64,000 nt of DNA from Candidatus Methylobacter favarea (GTDB lineage Bacteria; Pseudomonadota; Gammaproteobacteria; Methylococcales; Methylomonadaceae), in NCBI RefSeq assembly GCF_902806695.1, contig NZ_CADCXN010000069.1, positions 1-64,000 of the forward strand, given 5' to 3'. Position numbers and translations under genes: made by a program. Under the pieces are notes generated by a model that searched no databases, was not told the origin of the DNA, and was given only the letters and a program-made list of their open reading frames with translations. Shown here piece after piece: positions 43,584-51,512 of the stretch (its first letter is position 1; each line of letters starts with the position of its first letter).

Positions 43584-44249
43584 CTTGTCTAGATATTGGG
43601 CCTGTAAAATTAGATTAGCGGCGGTGATTGCAAGGAACGGCCGAATCCGGCAACCCGCAAGATATAGAGCTCATACTATCTGGATATTGCAGGTTCTGAA
43701 CATGTAATAGGTTTCTTGTGACTTATAAAATGGGCTGGCGCCCTTTAAGGTAAATTCCCATGGGCGCCGTCGGCATTTGATAGAAGTCCTGGTTGCCCCA
43801 TCCGGTTTCAAGGTGGTCAATGCTGAAAAAGTCCTTATTAATCAGTCGAAAATCATCCGCTATATCAACCCTTTTTACAACGCTACTGATATCCCAGCCG
43901 TGGCTTACCAGCTAGTTATTTTCACCTGGTTGCTTTTGTCTAGGCCCCGTTACCCCTCATTGAAGCGGTGCATCTGCTGTTAATTAATATTGCCGTTAAA
44001 AACAAAGGTGAAAAATCCGATTAATTATATTGTTCATCATGACCCGTATATTATTCATCGTGCGACTAAAAAGTTGAGCGGAGCTCTCGGGATAGGGTAG
44101 AGGTAGTTAATTCCAATTTTGCTGCCTTCTAGCGCCCCTGTTTCAGCCGGTCTTTCTGACTATCAACAAACTGCAACTGGCCTTGCAAAATAGTCAGATA
44201 GTAAATGGCTTAAGGAAGTAAAGCTTTAAAATTTGCTCAGTCAGAAATG
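43584..44249. other. Intergenic, about 670 bases
   Basis: No convincing gene; a frame at 43777-43983 lacks a start signal. Inverted GGCGCC copies at about 43740-43775 are the only structure noted. Confidence 0.4.
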
Positions 44250-46001
44250 TCATTCAACCAGAAAATCCCCGCTTTGATGTTGCCACATCGCATAATATTT
44301 GCCTCTTAAATCCAATAATTGATGATGTGTGCCTTGTTCAATAATATTGCCGTGATCCAATACTACAATACGATCCATGTGCAAAATTGTCGAAAGCCGG
44401 TGAGCAATTACAATAGCGGTTTTATCTTTGATCAAGTCAAAAATAGCCACCTGGATGAGCTTTTCAGTTAGAGAATCAAGCGCGCTGGTTGCTTCATCAA
44501 GCACTACAACAGGCGCGTTTTCCAGAAAGGCGCGGGCAATGGCAATGCGTTGTTTTTCTCCTCCGGAAAGTTTTACGCCGCGTTCGCCGACCATTGTTTC
44601 AAACCGATCAGGCAAGCTGCTGATAAATTCCAGGCTGTGAGATTTGCGAGCGGCATTAATGAGTTGCTCGTCCGGAATATCGCGGCCGAGAGTAATATTA
44701 TCTCTTATTGAACGGTGAAATAAATCGGATTGTTGTGGCACGACCGATATTTGCTTCCGCAATGAGCTCAAAGTTATATCTTTTGCTGCTATGTCATCAA
44801 ACCGAACCGTGCCTTGTTGCGGCTCGATGAAGCGAAATAGCAGTTTGGACAAAGAAGACTTACCTGAGCCTGACTGACCTACCAGCGCCACTTTTTCCCC
44901 TGGGTTCACCCTCAAACAAAAGTTCTCAAATAATTTTTTCGGATGAGGATGTGCGCAATAGGTAAAGTGAATATTGTTAAAATTAATCGCCCCTTTGGTT
45001 ATGGTTAAAGGTCTGGCGTGGCTTTCATCTGTTTCAATGTCGGTCGGATTGAAAAGTTCCGCCATTTCCATCGCATCTGCCAGGGCCGAAAAAAAAAGCG
45101 GGAAATTACGACCAAATCCCCATAGACGTGAAATCAGAATTATCATGACAGTTTGAAATAAGACAAATTCTCCAACCTGAAAATTGCCTGCTTTCCACTT
45201 TTGAATTATCAAATAGACTAGAAGTAATTCCATGCCAAATGTCATCAATCCCTGTACAGCAAATGATATAAACATAAATTTAAAGGATGTTTTCTTGGTT
45301 TGATAAACCTGATCTGATGCCTGATTAATATTGACTTGCTCACTAGGTTCCAGCGCAAAGCTTTTGACAATAAAAATATTACTGAGGGCATCAGACAAAA
45401 CACCTCCCAATTTCGAATCGCTTTGAGCAACTGATTTATCAAAGCGCATTTTCCAGATGGAATAGGTAATGTTCCAGGTCATAAAAACTACCGTCCATAT
45501 CAGAAAATAAAAAGCGAACTCGCGCTGCTGCCGGTAAAAAATGCTAAAAGAAATAGTAATGGTCAGAATGTTCATGAAACACTGGAAGAATACCCACTCC
45601 AGTATAATTTCATAAGAGTGGCAAAAGCGATTTACTTGTCGGATTAGACTGCCGGAAAAATTTTTCTCGAAAAACGCATAGTTATGATTTTTCAGCACAT
45701 GGAAGCAACGCTTCCCCAGCATATTGGCACCCCCTGCTCCAAGCGGAACCATGACTATTTCGACTAAGCGCCATAATAGCCACGTCCCAGCATAGATAAA
45801 TCCAATAAATTTAAGATTTTCAAATAAAGTAGCCAGGGTAGTTTCGGAATAAGGTTCTGCCAGTCCGTTGGCAATATTTTTATAGTACAGGGGCACGGAC
45901 AGATCCAGAAAGGTAATAGAGGCTAAAGCGCTTAAAGCAATTAGAAAAAACCATTTTCTCTGCCAGATGACCTGGCTGTATTCTTTAAACAATATCTCCA
46001 T
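44250..46001 (-). CDS. ABC exporter, fused permease-ATPase
   Basis: A 583-residue half-transporter of the MsbA/HlyB type. Six membrane helices occupy about residues 15-300 and the nucleotide-binding domain 330-580: Walker A GQSGSGKSS, Q-loop SVVPQQSDLF, signature LSGGEKQRIAIARA, Walker B VVVLDEATSALD and H-loop IAHRLS. It should work as a homodimer exporting a lipid, peptide or drug; nothing nearby reveals the substrate. It is divergent from nirB. Confidence 0.9.
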   Translation of the reverse strand: MEILFKEYSQVIWQRKWFFLIALSALASITFLDLSVPLYYKNIANGLAEPYSETTLATLFENLKFIGFIYAGTWLLWRLVEIVMVPLGAGGANMLGKRCFHVLKNHNYAFFEKNFSGSLIRQVNRFCHSYEIILEWVFFQCFMNILTITISFSIFYRQQREFAFYFLIWTVVFMTWNITYSIWKMRFDKSVAQSDSKLGGVLSDALSNIFIVKSFALEPSEQVNINQASDQVYQTKKTSFKFMFISFAVQGLMTFGMELLLVYLIIQKWKAGNFQVGEFVLFQTVMIILISRLWGFGRNFPLFFSALADAMEMAELFNPTDIETDESHARPLTITKGAINFNNIHFTYCAHPHPKKLFENFCLRVNPGEKVALVGQSGSGKSSLSKLLFRFIEPQQGTVRFDDIAAKDITLSSLRKQISVVPQQSDLFHRSIRDNITLGRDIPDEQLINAARKSHSLEFISSLPDRFETMVGERGVKLSGGEKQRIAIARAFLENAPVVVLDEATSALDSLTEKLIQVAIFDLIKDKTAIVIAHRLSTILHMDRIVVLDHGNIIEQGTHHQLLDLRGKYYAMWQHQSGDFLVE

Positions 46002-46186
46002 AACTAGCCCTTCCTCCTCAGCGTTGGAAATTTTTAACAGAATACCATGTTAGCTTAAGCTATAAATCGGTAAAAATACTTATCGTTTATACTTAAATTG
46101 AAAAACAGAACCGACTTTTTGCTCAGTGGGATGTTAAGTGATATTGCCCTTTTTCCATGCATACGGTTGCACCATGTAAGCATTTT

Positions 46187-46203
46187 TGCACAAAAATGAT
46201 GCG
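46187..46203. promoter_or_regulatory. NtrC-like binding site upstream of nirB
   Basis: TGCACAAAAATGATGCG agrees at 14 of 17 positions with the NtrC consensus TGCACCAAAATGGTGCA and is centred about 110 bp before the predicted transcription start. A half site, TGCACCA, lies at 46168. Confidence 0.65.
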
Positions 46204-46278
46204 TATGATTTGCTTTAATATTTCAATCCTTAAATTTCTGATGAAGTTGCTTATATAAAGTCAAAGGTTTATAGAAAG

Positions 46279-46294
46279 TGGCATGCTGATTGCT
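46279..46294 (+). promoter_or_regulatory. Sigma-54 promoter of the nirB operon
   Basis: TGGCATGCTGATTGCT matches the full consensus TGGCAYG-N4-TTGCW. The nirB start lies 42 bp downstream. Confidence 0.88.
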
Positions 46295-46335
46295 GCTATT
46301 TTCAAATAGCATTAACTTGGTCAATGAGGTTTGAC

Positions 46336-48873
46336 ATGAGCGCAAAACAAGTATTAATCGTCATTGGTAATGGCATGGTAGGTCAGAGCTTTCTTGCCAG
46401 CCTCGTTGACAGCGGACTTAATGATCATTACAAAATAGTGACATTCTGTGAAGAGCCCAGAGCGGCTTATGACCGGGTGCATTTATCCTCCTTTTTTTCC
46501 GGCAAAACTGCGCAGGATCTGTCTCTGGCTGAGCCTGACTTTTTTGAAAAAAACGGCATCACCATTTATATAGGCGATAAAGCTGCCAGAATTGATCGCG
46601 ACAATAAAACCGTTACTTCTTCCAAGGGCGTGGCCATTCAGTATGACAAACTGGTTATAGCGACAGGTTCCTACCCATTTGTGCCGCCGGTTCCGGGACA
46701 TGACCGGAAGAATTGTCTGGTTTACCGTACCATCGAAGACCTTGAAGCCATGACGGTTGCTGCCAAAACCGGCAAGGTCGGCACTGTCGTCGGCGGTGGT
46801 TTACTGGGTCTGGAAGCCGCAAAGGCGCTAAAAGATTTAGGGCTGGAAACGCATGTGGTCGAGTTTGCGCCCCGGTTAATGGCCGTGCAACTGGATGATG
46901 CCGGGGGCGCCATGCTCAGGCATAAAATTGAACAGCTGGGCGTCCTTGTTCATACCGGCAAAAACACCAGCATTATTACTGATGGCGAGCAGTGCGTTAA
47001 CAAAATGTGCTTTGCCGATGGTGAAGAACTTGAAACCGACATCGTGCTGTTCTCGGCAGGTATTCGTCCGCGTGACGATATAGCCCGCGATTGCGGCTTG
47101 GAAATCGGCCCGCGCGGCGGCATCGCCATTAATAACCAATGTCTTACGTCAGATTCTGATATTTACGCGATTGGCGAATGCGCCTTATGGAATGGCATGA
47201 TTTATGGTCTGGTAGCCCCAGGTTACGCCATGGCGCGTACGGTTGCCGCCGATTTGGCCGGCAATGAAGCCAGCTTTACCGGCGCTGACATGAGCACCAA
47301 ACTGAAACTGATGGGTGTTGATGTCGCCAGTATCGGTGATGCCCATGCTAAAACCCAGGGCGCTTTGGTTTATACCTACCAAAATGGCGCCAGTGAAGTT
47401 TATAAACGCCTGGTGGTCAGTCAAAATAAAAAGCAGCTGCTGGGTGCTGTATTGGTGGGAGATGCCTCAGGCTACGGTACGTTATTGCAGTATTGCCTGA
47501 ACGGTATTGAGCTGCCGGAAAATCCGGATGCGCTGATTTTACCGCCGCGTTCCGATGAATCAGTCGGTTTAGGCCCCGATGCCCTGCCGAATTCCGCTCA
47601 AATCTGTTCCTGCTATGATGTGACCAAAGGCGCCATTTGCCAGGCTATAGAAGCAGGCAGCACGACCCTTGGCTCTTTAAAGGAAAAAACCAAGGCTTCG
47701 ACAGGATGCGGCGGCTGCGCGCCTTTACTGAAAGCAGTCATGAACTGCGAACTGGCAAAGCACGGCTATGTAGTCAATACCGATATTTGTGAGCATTTTG
47801 CCTATACCAGGCAGGATCTTTACAATCTGATTATGGTTGAACAGATTAAAACCTTTGATGAATTGCTGGAAAATCACGGCAAAGGCAAAGGCTGTGAAAT
47901 CTGCAAACCGACCGTCGGCTCTATTCTGGCTTCGTACTGGAATGAATATATCCTTGAAAAAGAGCATATCGGGCTTCAGGATACCAATGATACCTTTTTG
48001 GCCAATATGCAAAAAGATGGCACGTATTCAATAGTGCCGCGTATTACCGGTGGTGAAATCAATCCCGATATGCTGATCGCACTAGGGCAGGTGGGCAAAA
48101 AATATAAACTCTATACCAAAATTACCGGCGGCCAGCGCGTGGATATGTTTGGCGCGCGAGTCGATCAATTGCCGCATATCTGGAAAGAACTTATCGCTGC
48201 CGGCTTTGAATCCGGCCATGCCTACGGCAAATCACTGCGCACGGTTAAATCCTGCGTCGGCAGCACCTGGTGCCGCTATGGCATCGACGACAGCGTCGGT
48301 TTGGCTGTGGAACTTGAAAACCGTTACAAGGGCTTGCGTTCGCCGCACAAATTAAAGTTTGCCGTGTCCGGCTGCACGCGCGAATGCGCGGAAGCGCAGG
48401 GTAAGGATGTCGGCGTGATTGCAACGGAAACCGGCTGGAACCTGTATGTCTGCGGCAACGGCGGCATGAAGCCGCGGCATGCGGATTTATTTGCCACCAG
48501 TCTGGATAAAGAGACTCTGATTAAATATATTGACCGGTTTTTGATGTTTTATGTAAGAACCGCCGACCGTTTGCAACGCACAGCGGTATGGATGGAAAAT
48601 ATGGAAGGCGGTCTGGATTATCTGAAGGCAGTGATCATTGAGGACAAGCTGGGGCTTTGCGAGCAACTGGAACAGCAAATGCAGTATGTTATTGATACCT
48701 ATCATTGCGAATGGAAAACCACCATTGAGGATGAATCAAAACTGAAGCGGTTCCGGCATTTTATCAACAGTGATAAAGCCGATGATAATGTGGTGTTTGT
48801 AGAGGAGCGTGGACAAATTCGCCCCGCTGATGAAGAAGAACGCAAACATTTTAAAATAGTGGAGGTGGCTTGA
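46336..48873 (+). CDS. nirB: Assimilatory nitrite reductase large subunit
   Basis: An 845-residue NAD(P)H nitrite reductase, starting at the ATG at 46336 (GAGG 6 nt upstream). The FAD/NAD part (IGNGMVGQSFLASL, VVGGGLLGLEAAKAL, DIYAIGECA) covers about residues 1-400. A BFD [2Fe-2S] domain CSCYDVTKGAI...TGCGGCAPLL follows at about 420-470, with a second site KGCEICKP. The ferrite reductase part has the sirohaem-[4Fe-4S] ligands CVGSTWC and CTREC near 635-685. It reduces nitrite to ammonium. Confidence 0.95.
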   Translation: MSAKQVLIVIGNGMVGQSFLASLVDSGLNDHYKIVTFCEEPRAAYDRVHLSSFFSGKTAQDLSLAEPDFFEKNGITIYIGDKAARIDRDNKTVTSSKGVAIQYDKLVIATGSYPFVPPVPGHDRKNCLVYRTIEDLEAMTVAAKTGKVGTVVGGGLLGLEAAKALKDLGLETHVVEFAPRLMAVQLDDAGGAMLRHKIEQLGVLVHTGKNTSIITDGEQCVNKMCFADGEELETDIVLFSAGIRPRDDIARDCGLEIGPRGGIAINNQCLTSDSDIYAIGECALWNGMIYGLVAPGYAMARTVAADLAGNEASFTGADMSTKLKLMGVDVASIGDAHAKTQGALVYTYQNGASEVYKRLVVSQNKKQLLGAVLVGDASGYGTLLQYCLNGIELPENPDALILPPRSDESVGLGPDALPNSAQICSCYDVTKGAICQAIEAGSTTLGSLKEKTKASTGCGGCAPLLKAVMNCELAKHGYVVNTDICEHFAYTRQDLYNLIMVEQIKTFDELLENHGKGKGCEICKPTVGSILASYWNEYILEKEHIGLQDTNDTFLANMQKDGTYSIVPRITGGEINPDMLIALGQVGKKYKLYTKITGGQRVDMFGARVDQLPHIWKELIAAGFESGHAYGKSLRTVKSCVGSTWCRYGIDDSVGLAVELENRYKGLRSPHKLKFAVSGCTRECAEAQGKDVGVIATETGWNLYVCGNGGMKPRHADLFATSLDKETLIKYIDRFLMFYVRTADRLQRTAVWMENMEGGLDYLKAVIIEDKLGLCEQLEQQMQYVIDTYHCEWKTTIEDESKLKRFRHFINSDKADDNVVFVEERGQIRPADEEERKHFKIVEVA

Positions 48874-49208
48874 TGGCGCATTGGGTGGACGTTTGCAGCG
48901 TTGATGATTTACAGCCCAATTCCGGCGTTTGCGCACTGATTGAAGGTCAGCAGGTAGCTATTTTTTACATGCCTAAAGAGAAAACCGTTTATGCCCTGAA
49001 CAATTACGATCCTTTCGGCAACGCCAATGTGTTATCGCGCGGATTAATCGGCGATATTAAGGGTCAACCGGTCGTGGCATCGCCTTTATACAAGCAGCAT
49101 TTCAATCTGCAAACAGGCGCCTGTCTTGAAGATGAAACCGTCACTATCCCTGCCTATGACATTCGTATTGAAAATGGTCGGGTCAAAGTCAGCATTAATG
49201 CGGAATAG
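48873..49208 (+). CDS. nirD: Nitrite reductase small subunit
   Basis: A 111-residue NirD, a Rieske-fold subunit without cluster ligands (no CxH or CxxH), as in E. coli. ATG at 48873 overlaps the nirB stop (TGATG) and GGAGG lies before it. VYALNNYDPFGNANVLSRGL and VASPLYKQHFNLQTGAC are typical. Confidence 0.93.
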   Translation: MAHWVDVCSVDDLQPNSGVCALIEGQQVAIFYMPKEKTVYALNNYDPFGNANVLSRGLIGDIKGQPVVASPLYKQHFNLQTGACLEDETVTIPAYDIRIENGRVKVSINAE

Positions 49209-49212
49209 ATCT

Positions 49213-50142
49213 ATGAATTATAAATATTACATTGCTGATGCATTTACCAACCAGATCTTCAACGGCGCCCAGATTGCAGTGTTCCCCAATGCAGATGGCC
49301 TAAGCCATCTGCAAATGAAACTGGCTGCCAAAGAACTGCATTTATCCGAAACCGTATTTGTATTTCATGAAGGCAAAGATACCAAAAGGCGCATGCGTAT
49401 ATTCACGCCTAAAGGTGAAATTGATTTTGCCGGGCATCCGGTAATTGCTACAGCTTTTGTCCTGGCTTCCTGCGGTGATATTGAGTTAACAGGAACATTC
49501 ACGCCGATTGTTTTTGAGCAAAACAGCGGGCCTATCAACACCAATATCACCAACGACAACGGCAAGCCTGTGTTTATACAATTTACCCGCAAGGTTTCAC
49601 CTATTGTTGATCGCTTTGCCCCGCCTGATGGCGAACTGGCCAGTTTTCTTTCCATACCGCAGGGACAGATTGATCATAAAAAATATAATACGCGGTTGGT
49701 TTCGTGCGGTTTTCCCTATCTTGTTGTGCCTGTTTATAACTACGAAGCCGTTCGGTCGGCAAAATTTAATTATCAGGCCTGGAGTGAGTCCGTTGCGCCG
49801 CAAACAGCAGCCCAGGAAATACTACTGTTTTCGGCCAGGACCCCTTTTCAGGATGCCGACTTCAATGCTCGCCTGTTCGGGCCCAATATAGGCTTGCATG
49901 ATGATCCGCCGGTTGGAACTGCCATGCCGGCTTTCGCGGCGTATTTATGTTCTTTCGATCAGTTGAAAAAAGGCACCTACACATTTGCTGTAGATCGGGG
50001 CGAGATAAACACTCGCCGCAGTGTGATCAATCTGGAAATGGATCATAAGCGCGAAGATACGTTAACCATCAGGGTGGGCGGGGAAGCGGTAATGGTGGCT
50101 GAAGGTACAATTCATGTGCCTGCCGTCGAAAATATTTCTTAA
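49213..50142 (+). CDS. PhzF family isomerase-like protein
   Basis: A 309-residue PhzF/DapF-fold protein. The start MNYKYYIADAFTNQIFNGAQ is typical and begins 4 nt after nirD; EKHLSETVF-type block (here ELHLSETVFVF) holds the catalytic Glu, then RIFTPKGEIDFAGHPVIATA and GLHDDPPVGTAMPAF. The family includes PhzF isomerases and many enzymes of unknown substrate. Its presence inside a nitrate/nitrite assimilation operon has no obvious explanation. Confidence 0.9.
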   Translation: MNYKYYIADAFTNQIFNGAQIAVFPNADGLSHLQMKLAAKELHLSETVFVFHEGKDTKRRMRIFTPKGEIDFAGHPVIATAFVLASCGDIELTGTFTPIVFEQNSGPINTNITNDNGKPVFIQFTRKVSPIVDRFAPPDGELASFLSIPQGQIDHKKYNTRLVSCGFPYLVVPVYNYEAVRSAKFNYQAWSESVAPQTAAQEILLFSARTPFQDADFNARLFGPNIGLHDDPPVGTAMPAFAAYLCSFDQLKKGTYTFAVDRGEINTRRSVINLEMDHKREDTLTIRVGGEAVMVAEGTIHVPAVENIS

Positions 50143-50249
50143 CCAAGCCATTTTCATTTAATCAGAAAAGTGCGAAGCATTAAAATTTTGCTTCGTATTT
50201 GCGTCTGTGAATAGACATTTTGATATGAAATTCAGGAGAATCCACTTAA

Positions 50250-51512
50250 ATGACAGTAAATAATATTAAGGTAGATCGGATGAAACGGCGACTGGTTGTT
50301 ATTGGTAACGGCATGGCCGGTATGAGAACCGTTGAAGAAGTGTTATCTGCTGCACCTGATAAATATGATATTACTGTTTTCGGCGCCGAGCCTTACGGTA
50401 ACTATAATCGAATCATGCTGTCTTCGGTACTGTGCGGTGATAAAACCATAGAAGATATTGTCATGAATGACCGGCAGTGGTATGCCGATAACGGCATCAG
50501 TCTTCATGCCGGAGCGGATAAGGCGGTAGTACGTATAGAGCGGAGAGCGCGTAAAGTTTATGCGCTGGATGGAACCTGTGCTGAATATGACCGCCTGTTA
50601 ATTGCTACTGGTTCCAAGCCTGTTATTGCGCCTATTCCAGGTAATGATCTGGAGGGAGTAATCAGCTTTCGTGATATTTTGGATGTTAATAAAATGCTGG
50701 CCTACAGCAGACAACATAAGAAAGCGGTAGTGCTGGGCGGCGGTTTGTTAGGTCTCGAAGCAGCGAATGGCCTTGTGCTCAGGGGCATGGATGTTACCGT
50801 TATTCATAATAGCGAAGTTTTGCTGAATCGGCAGATGGACAGAAAAGCCGGCAAGATGTTGCAGACAGCTCTTGAACAGCGGGGCCTGAAATTCAGGATG
50901 GCCGCTACGTCTCAGTGCCTGATGGGTGACGAAAAGGGCCATATCACAGCTGTACGCTTTGAAGACGGCAGCGAACTGGAGTGCGACCTGTTTGTTATGG
51001 CGATAGGCGTGCGCCCCAATATTTCCCTGGCTCAGGAAGCAGGACTGTATTGCGAGCGGGGCATTGTAGTCAATGATACGCTGCAAAGCTATGACCCAGC
51101 TATTTATGCGGTAGGAGAATGTATCCAGCATCGCGGCGATACATTTGGTCTGGTGGCTCCGCTGTTTGAGCAGGCGAAAGTCTGCGCCAATCATCTGAGC
51201 GCGCATGGCGTTGCTGAATACAGCACTTTACCTGCTGCCACCAAACTCAAGGTGACGGGCATCAATCTGTTTTCCGTGGGAGATTTCCTGGGTGATGAAT
51301 CCTGCGAAGCCGTTCATTTTACCGATCCGTCTATGGGAATTTATAAAAAACTGATTATCCGGGATAACAAATTGATGGGCGCCGTGCTTTATGGGGATAC
51401 GGCCGACGGCATGTGGTATCAGGAACTGCTGGAAAAAAAGAAAAATATCAGCGATATAAGAGATGTGCTTATCTTTGGTCAAGCCTACCTGACTGCAGCC
51501 GAGGCAGCCTGA
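50250..51512 (+). CDS. nasB: FAD-dependent NAD(P)H reductase of assimilatory nitrate reductase
   Basis: A 420-residue pyridine nucleotide-disulfide oxidoreductase similar to the first 400 residues of NirB: VVIGNGMAGMRTVEEVL, the FAD-binding GxGxxG; VVLGGGLLGLEAANGL, the NAD-binding fold; and PAIYAVGECIQH. It lacks the BFD and sirohaem parts. Its stop overlaps the nasA start (TGATG), so it is very likely the electron-input subunit of NasA. The symbol follows Klebsiella/Bacillus usage. GGAG precedes the ATG. Confidence 0.85.
   Translation: MTVNNIKVDRMKRRLVVIGNGMAGMRTVEEVLSAAPDKYDITVFGAEPYGNYNRIMLSSVLCGDKTIEDIVMNDRQWYADNGISLHAGADKAVVRIERRARKVYALDGTCAEYDRLLIATGSKPVIAPIPGNDLEGVISFRDILDVNKMLAYSRQHKKAVVLGGGLLGLEAANGLVLRGMDVTVIHNSEVLLNRQMDRKAGKMLQTALEQRGLKFRMAATSQCLMGDEKGHITAVRFEDGSELECDLFVMAIGVRPNISLAQEAGLYCERGIVVNDTLQSYDPAIYAVGECIQHRGDTFGLVAPLFEQAKVCANHLSAHGVAEYSTLPAATKLKVTGINLFSVGDFLGDESCEAVHFTDPSMGIYKKLIIRDNKLMGAVLYGDTADGMWYQELLEKKKNISDIRDVLIFGQAYLTAAEAA

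Larger units (their letters stand above)
46002..46335. other. Control region between the ABC exporter and nirB
   Basis: Holds the sigma-54 promoter at 46279-46294 and NtrC-like sites at 46168-46203, described separately. The promoter of the exporter must lie near 46020-46100 but is not distinct. Confidence 0.6.

Noticed and set aside
43777-43983. 68-codon plus-strand frame in the gap before the ABC exporter
   Set aside because: No start signal and no domain; Cys-rich end looks random.
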